Shown piece after piece: positions 33,153-42,462 of a stretch of DNA of 64,000 bases. The stretch spans positions 303,032-367,031 of the forward strand of contig NZ_LYBV02000001.1 of the NCBI RefSeq assembly GCF_001660705.2. The letters are read 5' to 3'. Every line of letters begins with the position of its first letter. Positions within the stretch are counted from its first letter, which is position 1. The notes beneath the pieces are model-generated. The model had not been told where the DNA came from, ran no database searches, and worked only from the letters and a program-made list of their open reading frames with translations. Position numbers and translations under genes: made by a program. This DNA is from Saccharicrinis aurantiacus. Its GTDB lineage: Bacteria; Bacteroidota; Bacteroidia; Bacteroidales; Marinilabiliaceae.

Positions 33153-35483
33153 ATGAAAAATATTTATTTTATAATTATAGCTTTATTAATACTTCATTCA
33201 TCCTGTCAAAATCCGAATGAAGCAAAACTAAACTTTAATAGTAATTGGAAATTTAAGCTACTAGACGATGCAGACTCTGAGTCATCTTTATTTAAAAGTG
33301 ATTACAATGATTCTGATTGGGAAAATGTTAGCTTACCCCATACAGCTCATCTCGAACCTCTAGTGGTAAATGATCAATGGCAAGGTACATGTTGGTACAG
33401 AAAAACTTTTGAGGTGCCAGAAACTAAGGGGAAGCAGATATTTATTGAGCTTGAAGCTGCGATGAATCATTCTAAAATTTGGGTGAATGGTGAGCTGCTG
33501 ACTGTTCATCAGGGAGGTTACCTTCCTGTTGTTATTGATGTTACTAAGTATGTTAGAAAAGGGAAGTCTAACTTAATTGCAGTACGACTAAATAATACAG
33601 ACAATGCCATAACAGGGCCTAAGCCACTTGCTAAGCTTGATTTTAATATGTACGGCGGGCTATATCGTAATGCTTGGTTAATCACTAAAAAGAAGGTGCA
33701 TATCTCACATCCTATTTTAGCAGATAAAGTAGCAGGAGGTGGAATATTTATCACAACACCAGAAGTTTCTTCCGATAGGTCATCTGTAAACATAAAAACG
33801 CACATTAATAATGAAAGTTATCACGATAAAGAGGTAGCTCTTGAGCATGTTATATCTTTTAATGGAGAAAAGATTCAAACTCAGTTCGCTTCGAGTCAAA
33901 GTATAGGATCTAAAAAATCTGTTGAGTTCGTTGAGCAGTTTTGTATTGAAGAGCCAGCTCTATGGTCGCCTGACGAACCAAATTTATATACAGTGCATAC
34001 CAAAGTTTTGATTGCCGGAAATATTGTTGATGAAGAAATAAATCGTTTTGGAATAAGAAAATTTGAGTTTAAAGAAAATCGATTGTATATAAATGGTGTT
34101 GAAACCTACTTAAGGGGAGTAAATAGGCACCAAGAATATCCATTTATTGGGTATGCCTTATCAGACAATGCCCAATTTCGAGATGCTAAAAAAATTAAGG
34201 ATGCAGGTTTTAATTGTATTCGTCTATCTCACTATCCACATTCTTCCGCATTTATGGATGCATGTGACGAGCTTGGTTTAATTACCATTGATGCTATTTT
34301 AGGTTGGCAATATTATCTCGATAGTGATTCATTCAGAGAATATTGTTACCGTTCAGCAACTGAATTGGTGCGCAGAGATCGTAATCACCCATCGGTTCTA
34401 TCATGGGAGGTATCTCTTAATGAAACTAAGATGCCCGTATTTTTCATGCAAAAACTACACAATATTGTACACGCTGAGTATCCATCCGCTTTAACGTATT
34501 CTTGTGGTTGGATGAATGATGTTTATGATATCTACTTTCAGGCTCGTCAGCACAGAATAATGCATCATTACGATTCAATTCAGGCTAAACCTTATTTTGT
34601 GTCAGAATACGGAGATTGGGAATATCACTCTAAAAACCCAGGTTTAAACCAGCATCAATTTAATGATATTATGAGGGCCGAAAAAAGTAGCCGTCAGCTA
34701 CGAGGTGATGGAGAAAAACGAATGTTACAACAAGCTACGAATTGGCAAGAAGCTTATAATGATAACCTAGCTACTGCTGCTTTTGGCGATGGTTATTGGG
34801 TAATGTATGATTACAATAGAGGATATCATGATAATATTGAATCATCAGGTGTAATGGATATATTTCGTTTGCCAAAGTTTGGATTCTCATTTTATCAGAG
34901 TCAGAGGGATGTAAGTGATACAATAATATTAGATATTGCTAGTTATTGGAACGAAGAATCTCCTTTAGATCTAAAAGTTTATAGCAATTGCGATGAGGTT
35001 GCACTTTATTTAAATAATGAACTTATAGCAAAACAATTGCCTGATGCTGATAGTATCACAAAAAACTTAAACCATCCGCCTTTTACATTTAATTTAGGGG
35101 CGTTTAAACCCGGAGTGTTGCGTGCAGAGGGGTATCTAACTGAGCAAAAAGTCGCTGACAATATAGTACAAACACCTGGTAAAGCTACGGCTTTAAAAAT
35201 TTGGGTTGACGAAAGTGGTAAAGCACCTCAAGCCAACTTAAATGATGTTGTATTTTTATACGTTGCAGCAGTTGATGCCAATGGTACTATCGTGCCTAAC
35301 TTTGAAGGAGAATTGCATATCGACACAAATGCTGACGTCAAGGTTTTAAATGTTGGACCTATTATTTGTGAAGCTGGAATAGCCACAGCCTTAGTTAGAG
35401 TGGGAGATGAATCTGGTGAGGTATCTATTGATGCAATGCTAAATAATCTAAGAGCAGATTTTGCATTTGAAATAAAAGAGTAA
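33153..35483 (+). CDS. Glycoside hydrolase family 2 lipoprotein
   Basis: A 776-aa GH2 enzyme from the ATG at 33153 (a TTG three codons earlier is rejected). The lipoprotein signal ends in LHSSC (Cys18). The N-terminal jelly roll (about 25-180), Ig-like domain and TIM barrel are recognisable. The acid/base is Glu424 (SLNET) and the nucleophile Glu485 (VSEYGDWEYH). The variant SLNE in place of GNE and the SEYGDW motif set it apart from the other two GH2 proteins here, so a different linkage or sugar is likely. It is the last gene of the glycan region and ends at a strong terminator. Confidence 0.87.
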   Translation: MKNIYFIIIALLILHSSCQNPNEAKLNFNSNWKFKLLDDADSESSLFKSDYNDSDWENVSLPHTAHLEPLVVNDQWQGTCWYRKTFEVPETKGKQIFIELEAAMNHSKIWVNGELLTVHQGGYLPVVIDVTKYVRKGKSNLIAVRLNNTDNAITGPKPLAKLDFNMYGGLYRNAWLITKKKVHISHPILADKVAGGGIFITTPEVSSDRSSVNIKTHINNESYHDKEVALEHVISFNGEKIQTQFASSQSIGSKKSVEFVEQFCIEEPALWSPDEPNLYTVHTKVLIAGNIVDEEINRFGIRKFEFKENRLYINGVETYLRGVNRHQEYPFIGYALSDNAQFRDAKKIKDAGFNCIRLSHYPHSSAFMDACDELGLITIDAILGWQYYLDSDSFREYCYRSATELVRRDRNHPSVLSWEVSLNETKMPVFFMQKLHNIVHAEYPSALTYSCGWMNDVYDIYFQARQHRIMHHYDSIQAKPYFVSEYGDWEYHSKNPGLNQHQFNDIMRAEKSSRQLRGDGEKRMLQQATNWQEAYNDNLATAAFGDGYWVMYDYNRGYHDNIESSGVMDIFRLPKFGFSFYQSQRDVSDTIILDIASYWNEESPLDLKVYSNCDEVALYLNNELIAKQLPDADSITKNLNHPPFTFNLGAFKPGVLRAEGYLTEQKVADNIVQTPGKATALKIWVDESGKAPQANLNDVVFLYVAAVDANGTIVPNFEGELHIDTNADVKVLNVGPIICEAGIATALVRVGDESGEVSIDAMLNNLRADFAFEIKE

Positions 35484-35503
35484 TAAAATAAATTACGGAT
35501 TAT

Positions 35504-35551
35504 ATACCTGTTTTTAATTTCGAAATGAAATTAGGGACAGGTATTTTTTTT
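35504..35551 (+). terminator. Rho-independent terminator
   Basis: The outer stem ATACCTGT/ACAGGTAT encloses TAATTTC/GAAATTA and is followed by a long T-run. It ends the glycan region. The remaining sequence to about 35950 is AT-rich, with no gene seen. Confidence 0.85.
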
Positions 35552-35952
35552 AATAATCAATGTTTTCAGTTGCTTATCTGTATAAAAGCAAAAAATGACG
35601 TTTTTAGTCAGAAATGATTCTTAAATTGAGTTATGTTAATAAGTTATCATTAGTATATAGGTAGTTATTGTTAAATTGTATGAACCTTGATGGTTTTTGT
35701 AATTATTGTCCTGATGAATGGTGCAATTTTATGGATGAAATTATCATATTTATAAATATGGATCAATCTGTATGTGTTTTTATTTGTTAAAATTGATGTT
35801 GTTTAAGTGGTCTTAAGTCTTATTAAATAGGGAGTTAGTTTTTGTTATTTTTAAATTTTATTGAATATATATAATGTGTTGGGTTTCAATACTTGCCTTG
35901 TGAAAGGTTAATTATTTTCATTTAGTTTTATATTACTCCATGAATTACCAGC

Positions 35953-35983
35953 TTGTATTATATTCTTTCTGTATTTATTTTTG
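35953..35983 (+). promoter_or_regulatory. Bacteroidota sigma-A-type promoter of the coiled-coil lipoprotein gene
   Basis: TTG, 20 nt, then TATTTTTG, ending 36 nt before the start codon. It fits the Bacteroidota consensus and lies in a 536-bp gene-free leader. Confidence 0.6.
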
Positions 35984-36019
35984 CAAGCAATATTAAACAT
36001 AACAAAAGAAATTTAAACC

Positions 36020-37627
36020 ATGAACAAGTTGAAATCATTTATTCCGATGAGTGCTTTAGCACTAGGCCTATTATTCACAAATTGTGTTGATAATACAGAG
36101 TCTGATGGAGTAAACGCTATGAGAGTTGCACAAGCTGATTTAATTACAGCAAAAGCTGAATCAGAACGATTAAAAGCGGAAGCTGATGCTGCATTAGCAA
36201 GCGCAAATGCAGAGCTAGCCCAAGCTACTTTACAGAATGTATTATTAGAAAACCAAATTAAAGAAATTGAGCTTAAAACAAAACAGTTAGAGTTAGATTT
36301 AGCTAGTGCCGAGACTGAAGCAGAGATTGCTCTAATAGAAATGCAATTAGAGGTTCAAAAAGCAGAACAACAAGCACTTTTAGTAGAGGCTAATGCAGCT
36401 ATAGAAAAAGCAACTAATGAGGCAAATATCGCACTTTTAGAAGCTGAAGAAAAGATGATTGCAGCTACAACTTCATTAGAAGTAGCAATTGCAGCTGCTA
36501 GTGTTGAGAATAGAGAGGCTTTAACTTTATTAAAAGATGAATATGCTGGATTCTTAGGTGATATCGTAAATAAACAAAATGAAATTATTGGTGTAGAAAC
36601 TGAATTAGCTTACTATGCGATATATGAAGGTTTTGGTCTATCTAGTGAGCAAGATAAAAAAATAATCGAGCTAAATAAAGCGGAATTAGAAGGTAGAAAA
36701 GAAATTATTGAAGCATGGATTGTTGATTATGAAGCTATTAATGTTTCTAATGATAACGAACAGCTTTATTTAGCTGCTAGAGTTGATTCAATCGATTTTG
36801 AGAACCAGATTCTTAAATTAGAAGAGGAGAAAGTATTATTACAGAATTCAGCTGACAAAGCGGAAGATGATAAAGATAATGCATCTGACGCAATGGATGA
36901 CTTAGAAGATGCAATGGATGAAGCAAATGATCTATATTATGTAGCTAAAGCAAATCAAGATTATGTAACTGATTTAGGCAATACTACAGATGTTAAATCT
37001 GTTTCTTTATCAAGTCTTAAGGATGAAGATGGAGAAACATTTGATTTTGTTTTAATGTTAGATTATCAATTAAATGATTATGTAAATGGCTTAAGCACAA
37101 TTTATAGCTTAAAATATTACGAAGATATGATTGATGCTACTTCAGGAACTGATGATGAGGCTGATTATATCGCACAAAAAGCTTTTGCTGTAAAAGTTAG
37201 AGATTATTTATCTACATATTGGAGTGTTTCAGATCGCAAAGCTACTTATGATGTAGCACGACAAGATTATTTAGATGCTGCTACTGCTTATACTCAAGCA
37301 GTTCAATTATATGAAGATGCTAATGATGCAGTTGCTGATAAGGGAACAGAAATTTCTTTAGTTAAGGATAATCATAATTACAACAACGAATATATAGACG
37401 CACTATATGGTACAAAAGAAAATGTTGAAGAATTAATTCGTGATGCAAAAGAAGATTTAATTGATGTTGAAGAGCAATTACAGGCTATTGAAATAAATGC
37501 AATAGAATGGGCAGCATTAACTCAAACTAAAGAAATAGAACTTGCTACTTTAAAGGTAGAGCTTGAGGTTTTAGAAAATCAAGCAGCAAGTGTTAAAGCT
37601 GAAATTGATGATCTTTTAAGTTTATAA
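36020..37627 (+). CDS. Coiled-coil lipoprotein of unknown function
   Basis: A 535-aa protein. The N-terminus is a lipoprotein-type signal with Cys22 (LFTNC). Almost all of the rest is heptad-rich and Ala/Glu/Lys/Leu-rich: a first coiled coil at about 35-170, a second with DDKDNASDAMDDLEDAMDEA near 280-305, and a third near 470-535. A less regular segment (about 310-420) may fold separately. It carries no family motif I know. A length of several hundred coiled-coil residues could span the periplasm or form a surface fibre. The next gene encodes an outer-membrane barrel, and the two may work together (inference). Confidence 0.75.
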   Translation: MNKLKSFIPMSALALGLLFTNCVDNTESDGVNAMRVAQADLITAKAESERLKAEADAALASANAELAQATLQNVLLENQIKEIELKTKQLELDLASAETEAEIALIEMQLEVQKAEQQALLVEANAAIEKATNEANIALLEAEEKMIAATTSLEVAIAAASVENREALTLLKDEYAGFLGDIVNKQNEIIGVETELAYYAIYEGFGLSSEQDKKIIELNKAELEGRKEIIEAWIVDYEAINVSNDNEQLYLAARVDSIDFENQILKLEEEKVLLQNSADKAEDDKDNASDAMDDLEDAMDEANDLYYVAKANQDYVTDLGNTTDVKSVSLSSLKDEDGETFDFVLMLDYQLNDYVNGLSTIYSLKYYEDMIDATSGTDDEADYIAQKAFAVKVRDYLSTYWSVSDRKATYDVARQDYLDAATAYTQAVQLYEDANDAVADKGTEISLVKDNHNYNNEYIDALYGTKENVEELIRDAKEDLIDVEEQLQAIEINAIEWAALTQTKEIELATLKVELEVLENQAASVKAEIDDLLSL

Positions 37628-37638
37628 TGATTGATATT

Positions 37639-37721
37639 ATTGGGACTATGATTCTTAGTCCCAATACAATAATGTTCTACACAAATAGAACCACGATTGA
37701 ATTGTAATAGGTTCAATCGTG
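37639..37721. terminator. Two adjacent perfect hairpins
   Basis: The first stem is ATTGGGACTA/TAGTCCCAAT (37639-37665, 7-nt loop), the second CACGATTGAA/TTCAATCGTG (37692-37721, 10-nt loop). Neither has a T-run, so they may be attenuators or mRNA-stabilising structures instead of full terminators. Confidence 0.6.
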
Positions 37722-37781
37722 AAATAATTAATCATTTAATACCTAGTGCTTTTGTAGTGAGGGTAAAATAAATTTTAGATT

Positions 37782-38588
37782 ATGAATTTCATTAAAAAAA
37801 TAGGTATTTCAAGTATGGCTTTAATGCTATCTGTTTCTGCTTTTGCTCAGGACTATGGTATTAAAGCAGGCGATAAAATAATTTCGCTTAACTTGGGTAG
37901 CAAAGTAAATTACGGCTATGTAAGCGAATATGACGTTAACAGAACCGTTAATAATTACGATAATACAGGTTATTTATCTCAACCAACTTATATAAGTAGT
38001 TATACTAACGATGTATCTAATGCTATTGGTGTTGAGTTTAAGTATTTTGTAACGTCGCAAATTGCAGTTAGATTAAGTGGTGCTGGAATGATTTCAAGTG
38101 CTCCTTCTCAAGATTATATTGAAGGTATTGATGATTTAACTGGTTCTAATGACCCGAGTGCAAGTGTGCCTTCGTATGCAATGACAGAAGGAAGAAACAC
38201 ACAAAATTACTATGTTGATTTAGGGGCTGATTATTATTTTGTAACAGGTATTGATCGCTTAAATCCTTATATCGGAATTCAAGGTAATTTTATCTACGGT
38301 TCATTAGAATTAACAGATGGATATAGAGGTCTTGATGATAATGGTGAAGTACTACCAACTTATGATACTCGCCAAGGTGAATCGTATGGGTTTGGAGGTA
38401 GTTTAGTTGGAGGTGTAGATTATTATTTGGCTCCAGGTTTTTTCTTAGGAGTTGAAATTAAAGCAGCTTCTTACCTACAAACTACTAAGAATATTTATCA
38501 CCAAACAGGATTAGAAGCTCAAAGTACTTATTCGCATAATACATCTTTTTTAACGCAGCCTTTAATTAAAGTGGGTTTTAAGTTTTAG
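37782..38588 (+). CDS. Outer-membrane beta-barrel protein
   Basis: A 268-aa protein with a signal peptide (cut near AFA-QD, residue ~22) and alternating strands rich in Tyr and Gly, ending in a C-terminal Phe (KVGFKF), typical of outer-membrane barrels recognised by the Bam complex. It fits the porin-family/OMP_b-brl group, about 8-10 strands. No specific family is recognised. It lies 154 nt after the coiled-coil lipoprotein, separated by two hairpins, and is followed by a bidirectional terminator. Possible roles are as a surface anchor or channel for the partner lipoprotein. Confidence 0.8.
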   Translation: MNFIKKIGISSMALMLSVSAFAQDYGIKAGDKIISLNLGSKVNYGYVSEYDVNRTVNNYDNTGYLSQPTYISSYTNDVSNAIGVEFKYFVTSQIAVRLSGAGMISSAPSQDYIEGIDDLTGSNDPSASVPSYAMTEGRNTQNYYVDLGADYYFVTGIDRLNPYIGIQGNFIYGSLELTDGYRGLDDNGEVLPTYDTRQGESYGFGGSLVGGVDYYLAPGFFLGVEIKAASYLQTTKNIYHQTGLEAQSTYSHNTSFLTQPLIKVGFKF

Positions 38589-38610
38589 AGGTATTGTAAT
38601 GCATAAATAT

Positions 38611-38646
38611 AAAAGGCTGCAAGAATTAATCTTGCAGCCTTTTTCT
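38611..38646. terminator. Bidirectional rho-independent terminator
   Basis: A perfect 14-bp stem (AAAAGGCTGCAAGA and its complement) with a 5-nt loop, flanked by A and T runs. It separates two convergent transcripts. Confidence 0.9.
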
Positions 38647-38690
38647 GTAAATACCTCTTTCGGTATTTAATATTTTAAATAAGGAGAAGC

Positions 38691-39116
38691 TTAGTCTTCC
38701 TTCTCCTCTGTTTTTGCTTCTACAGCATCAAAGTTTAATAACTCTTTTTCCTGAAGTAAGTTATACCACATAATTACCTTTTTCATATCAGAAACATAAA
38801 CTCTATCCTGATCGTAATCTGGTAAAATTTCAGAAAAATAGGCTTTTAGTTCTTTAGCCGATACTTTATGGCTAATTGATGCTCCACCATTTTCTTTATC
38901 AGAGATGTTTTTAAAAACATCAGCTAACTTAACATCAGCTTCCTCAGTAAAAATAGAAATATCTTCTAGTGCACTGATTCTTGATGTTGCGTAAGCTGGC
39001 ATTCTTTTGCCATCAAGCAATGACTCAACAATAATGCTATTTTTTGCTTGTGATACTAACTTAAATAATCCTCCTTGCCCTGATACTGCAAGAACTCCCT
39101 TTAACATTTCACTCAT
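38691..39116 (-). CDS. DUF5606 domain protein
   Basis: A 141-aa cytoplasmic protein of the DUF5606 family, conserved across Bacteroidota. Its signature is the start MLKGVLAVSGQGGLFKLV followed by SIIVESLLDGKRMPAY and RISALEDISIFT. The second half is helical (YFSEILPDYDQDRVYVSDMKK) with an acidic tail. The function is unknown; the strong conservation suggests a housekeeping role. It has its own promoter upstream and a terminator after it. Confidence 0.85.
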   Translation of the reverse strand: MSEMLKGVLAVSGQGGLFKLVSQAKNSIIVESLLDGKRMPAYATSRISALEDISIFTEEADVKLADVFKNISDKENGGASISHKVSAKELKAYFSEILPDYDQDRVYVSDMKKVIMWYNLLQEKELLNFDAVEAKTEEKED

Positions 39117-39172
39117 GTTTATTATTTTATTAAGGGTAATACCTCTTAATTATTCAACTTTATTAATTGCTG

Positions 39173-39204
39173 CAAAAATAGAAGTTTTATAAAACAATGT
39201 GCAA
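39173..39204 (-). promoter_or_regulatory. Bacteroidota sigma-A-type promoter of the DUF5606 gene
   Basis: On the minus strand TTG, 21 nt, then TATTTTTG, ending 57 nt before the start codon. Confidence 0.5.
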
Positions 39205-39253
39205 TTTTTTAGGTTTAAAACTTAAAAAATATGAGATATGATATTTGGTACAA

Positions 39254-39979
39254 TTATCTGATACCTCTCTCTTTTTTAATTTGCTCAAAAGCTTCATTCA
39301 CCTTTTGAAACTTCTCTTTAGCTGATTGTTGAAATTCCTCACCCAAGTGAGCTACCTTATCAGGATGAAATTTAACCGCCATCTTTCTGTAAGCTTTCTT
39401 CACTTCATCGTCAGAAACACTCGCTGCTATTTCAAGTACCTTATATGCGCTATCTACATTTTTGTAATACATAGCCTCAATAGAGTTGTAATCGGGCAAA
39501 GAAATGAGAAGCATTCTTGCGATAAACGCGATTTCATTTCTTTCACTCTCTGGAATATTACCGTCAGAACTTGCTACGCCAAATAGCATATGAACAAGTT
39601 GAACTCTTGAATCATAATCAACATGATTCGCTATTTGGTTACAAACTTGTCTTGTATCAATGTCTTGTTTTAATATCTCACGTAATGATAACAATGCATC
39701 AGAGGCGTGTGATTCTCCAAGCGAACGAACTAAGTATAGTTTTACATAGTCAAGTTCTGCTTTTACAACTTTACCATCGGCTTTCATAACAGCTGCCATC
39801 AAAACTAAAAGTGATGCAACAAATCCATCTCGTGGGTTGCCTTCATATTGTTCTGCTTCGCGCTCGTCAAATTCAATTGATCCAAAAACTAAACCAAGTA
39901 ATGCGCCAACGGGTCCTAATAACCACCATCCTAATCCAGCTCCAAGTAGTGAGCTTCCAGATAATCTAAATTTCTTCAT
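39254..39979 (-). CDS. TerB-DnaJ domain co-chaperone (DjlA-like)
   Basis: A 241-aa protein. A Gly-rich hydrophobic segment at residues 10-35 (a possible membrane anchor) is followed by a TerB-like helical domain (about 50-160) and a C-terminal J domain (about 178-238) with the HPD motif that activates Hsp70 (KFHPDK). This order matches DjlA-type co-chaperones. The start codon overlaps the coaE stop codon by one base, so translation is coupled. It probably recruits DnaK, which is encoded at 58-60 kb. Confidence 0.85.
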   Translation of the reverse strand: MKKFRLSGSSLLGAGLGWWLLGPVGALLGLVFGSIEFDEREAEQYEGNPRDGFVASLLVLMAAVMKADGKVVKAELDYVKLYLVRSLGESHASDALLSLREILKQDIDTRQVCNQIANHVDYDSRVQLVHMLFGVASSDGNIPESERNEIAFIARMLLISLPDYNSIEAMYYKNVDSAYKVLEIAASVSDDEVKKAYRKMAVKFHPDKVAHLGEEFQQSAKEKFQKVNEAFEQIKKERGIR

Positions 39980-40557
39980 TATTTTCTTAATCTTTTATCT
40001 ATTTCTAATATTTGAGGAATTACAAGATGCGTATCATCGGCATAAATAACTTCATCAGCACGTGCAATTTTTTCGGCATCGTTCATCTGATTATTTATTC
40101 TATCAAGTATTTCTTCTTTACTAATTCCATCGCGCTCAATAACGCGCTTTACTCGTATCTCAATGGGCGCAGTTACGGTTATTATTTTGTCTACGGTTTT
40201 GTATGCTCCACTTTCAAAAAGAATAGCTGCCTCTTTAAGAATATACGGAGCTGTTTGTTGCTGATACCACTTTTTAAAATGTAATGCAACAGCAGGGTGG
40301 GTAACCTTATTTAGTTGATCTAATTTTTGCTTATCCTTAAAAACTATATTTGAGATAAAAGGGCGGTTTAATTTGCCATCGGCATAACTATTCGCTCCAA
40401 AAAGTGTTTTTATTTGGCTAATAATTGTATAGTCTTTATCGATTAGATTTCTAGCTTCTAAATCAGAATAATATACAGGTATCCCTAATGATTCAAATAT
40501 CCTACATACAGTAGTTTTTCCGCTACCTATGCCACCGGTAATTCCAACTTTTAACAT
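39979..40557 (-). CDS. coaE: Dephospho-CoA kinase
   Basis: A 192-aa enzyme for the last step of coenzyme A synthesis, phosphorylating the 3'-OH of dephospho-CoA. The P-loop GGIGSGKTT is at residues 8-16, the DLEARNL-type and VTAPIEIRVKRV (lid) segments follow, and the length is normal. The start overlaps the ybbR stop by one base, and the stop overlaps the next start by one base, forming a tight three-gene operon. Confidence 0.95.
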   Translation of the reverse strand: MLKVGITGGIGSGKTTVCRIFESLGIPVYYSDLEARNLIDKDYTIISQIKTLFGANSYADGKLNRPFISNIVFKDKQKLDQLNKVTHPAVALHFKKWYQQQTAPYILKEAAILFESGAYKTVDKIITVTAPIEIRVKRVIERDGISKEEILDRINNQMNDAEKIARADEVIYADDTHLVIPQILEIDKRLRK

Positions 40558-41573
40558 TATTTTTTCTCAAATAAACATTCAACAAACAGAGGAGAATAAT
40601 TAACTGTGTTAATCCATTTGGGTTGCCTTAGCAATCTAACTTTTAATTTATCAGGTAAACCTTCGCCGGTAAAATTATCATAATCAATAACTGCATGAAA
40701 CAGAACGTCATCAATTTGATTAAATTTACTCGCCGGAACTCTACAACTTAAGTTTATTTTTGCAGGAAATGTTCTCACCTTTAAGCTGTCGGGTAGGTTA
40801 ATAGCTAATACAGGTATACTTATCTTCTTTTCAGTGAAGGGTTCAATAGGTAAATTTAAATTAACTTTTTCAGGATTTAGAATTACATTTTTAATTGGCC
40901 TAATCGCAACAAACTCATCAATAGAATCTTTTAGGTTAGCGAAATCCTTAGGAATAAGTTCAACGAATTTAAGTGTGTCTATTATTGAAGAAGGTCCAGA
41001 CACTTCAATTCTTTCTGGATCTATGTCAACATTTCCTGAAGGATAATACTCTGCTGCATATGTAAATGTTGATTGGTGTTTAACAGGAACAATTTTCCGT
41101 TGCTTTTTATCAAGTGAAACGGAAAGGGTATCCGGAAAGATTTCGATTAATTCAATATTATTGGCTAGGCGCGATGATACAGCATTAAGGTATTCGCGTG
41201 ATAACACGTAAGCAAATTGACTTTCGCCTTCTGATTTTAATTTGAAATTTGAAACACTTAAGAATAGCGGTGCTTCATCTTTACCAAAATAGTAGGGGAG
41301 TAAAGAGTATCCTTGAGCACGGATTTTTAATTGTAATCTATCATCGGTAGTGCCATGTAAAATATAATCATCAGGTAAGTTCGAATATTTAATAGGATAC
41401 GAAATATTCGTTACATATTCTTTACGTAATGCATTTAAGAACCATAATGCAGTGGCAATTAAGAAAAATATGAGGTAAATAAATAGGTCTCTATTTTCTT
41501 TTATCTTCTTTAAAATTGAAACAAGGTATGTTCTCCAATTTTTTAATTTGTCAACATTGTGCTTCATCCTCAT
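40557..41573 (-). CDS. YbbR-like domain protein
   Basis: A 338-aa protein with one N-terminal transmembrane helix (about 29-45, YLIFFLIATALWFLNAL) and two to three YbbR beta domains facing the periplasm (IRAQGYSLL; VSGPSSIIDTLKFVEL). YbbR/CdaR-type proteins regulate cyclic-di-AMP synthase in Firmicutes; in Bacteroidota the role is not established. It is the first gene of the ybbR-coaE-djlA operon, a conserved neighbourhood beside yajC and nusB. Confidence 0.85.
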   Translation of the reverse strand: MRMKHNVDKLKNWRTYLVSILKKIKENRDLFIYLIFFLIATALWFLNALRKEYVTNISYPIKYSNLPDDYILHGTTDDRLQLKIRAQGYSLLPYYFGKDEAPLFLSVSNFKLKSEGESQFAYVLSREYLNAVSSRLANNIELIEIFPDTLSVSLDKKQRKIVPVKHQSTFTYAAEYYPSGNVDIDPERIEVSGPSSIIDTLKFVELIPKDFANLKDSIDEFVAIRPIKNVILNPEKVNLNLPIEPFTEKKISIPVLAINLPDSLKVRTFPAKINLSCRVPASKFNQIDDVLFHAVIDYDNFTGEGLPDKLKVRLLRQPKWINTVNYSPLFVECLFEKK

Positions 41574-41653
41574 AAATAGTATTTATTGATGGTAATGTAA
41601 GGATGATATCTGAAATTTATAGCCATAATATTTATAATAAGAATAATTCATGG

Positions 41654-41697
41654 CATAAAAAAAGCCAATGACTCCATAAATTTAGTCATTGGCTTTC
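41654..41697 (-). terminator. Terminator of the nusB-DUF1573-yajC operon
   Basis: A perfect 13-bp stem (AAAGCCAATGACT and its complement) with a 10-nt loop; on the minus strand a T-run follows. It lies directly after the yajC stop and before ybbR. Confidence 0.9.
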
Positions 41698-41707
41698 TAA
41701 AAAAAAA

Positions 41708-42028
41708 TTATCGTTTCGCATTTGCGTCAGACATATCCATTATAATGGCAGATTTATCAATTTTGATAACCACACCTTTAGAAATTTCAACGTTAACATG
41801 CGCTTCTTTAATCTCTGCTACTTTACCATAAATACCACCTGTAGTAATTACTGCATCACCTTTTTTAAGTTCTTCGCGGTATTTTTTTAATTCTTTTTGA
41901 CGTTTCATCTGTGGACGAATCATGAAAAAGTAAAAAACTACAATAATTAATATAAATGGCAATAATTGCATTACAACGCTTTGCCCTTCTGCTGGGGCTG
42001 CTTGTAATAAAAACGACTGTAAGTTCAT
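41708..42028 (-). CDS. yajC: Preprotein translocase subunit YajC
   Basis: A 106-aa inner-membrane protein with one transmembrane helix (about 20-40, LLPFILIIVVFYFFMIRPQ) followed by the typical MKRQKELKKYREELKKGD, GGIYGKV and IDKSAI segments. It associates with SecDF and the Sec channel. It is 15 nt after the DUF1573 gene, in the same operon. Confidence 0.95.
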   Translation of the reverse strand: MNLQSFLLQAAPAEGQSVVMQLLPFILIIVVFYFFMIRPQMKRQKELKKYREELKKGDAVITTGGIYGKVAEIKEAHVNVEISKGVVIKIDKSAIIMDMSDANAKR

Positions 42029-42043
42029 TTCAAAAAATTTAGT

Positions 42044-42454
42044 TTAATTTATAACATTAGCCGATATGACCAACTCAATAAATTGATTGGGTATATTGGC
42101 CTCTACTTTGATTATTTTGTATTGCTTGCCTGAGAAACCCTTGCTGTTAAATCGTATTTCAATTTCACCTTCTTCCCCTGGTAATACAGGTTCTTTTGTG
42201 TAATTGACTGTTGTACAACCGCAGCCTGGTTTAACGTTATTAATTAGCAATGGTGTTTCCCCTGTATTCGTATACTTAAAATAACATCCCACAATTTCAC
42301 CATTCTTTATTGAATTGAAATTATGTAACTCTTTATCAAACTTAATTTTTGTTTGGTTTTGAATTGACTTTGTAGCTATTTTATTCTGTTCCTTAGCACT
42401 AGTTCCGCACGAAATTAGCACTAAGCTTAGAAGAAATACAATTAAGGTTCGCAC
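42044..42454 (-). CDS. DUF1573 lipoprotein
   Basis: A 136-aa lipoprotein (lipobox LISC, Cys16). The mature part is one Ig-like DUF1573 domain with the signature DFNSIKNGE-type strand, FKYTNTG and the Cys pair in KPGCGCTTV. DUF1573 proteins are abundant in Bacteroidota envelopes and their function is unknown. It lies 8 nt after nusB. Confidence 0.85.
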   Translation of the reverse strand: MRTLIVFLLSLVLISCGTSAKEQNKIATKSIQNQTKIKFDKELHNFNSIKNGEIVGCYFKYTNTGETPLLINNVKPGCGCTTVNYTKEPVLPGEEGEIEIRFNSKGFSGKQYKIIKVEANIPNQFIELVISANVIN

Positions 42455-42462
42455 AATAATAG

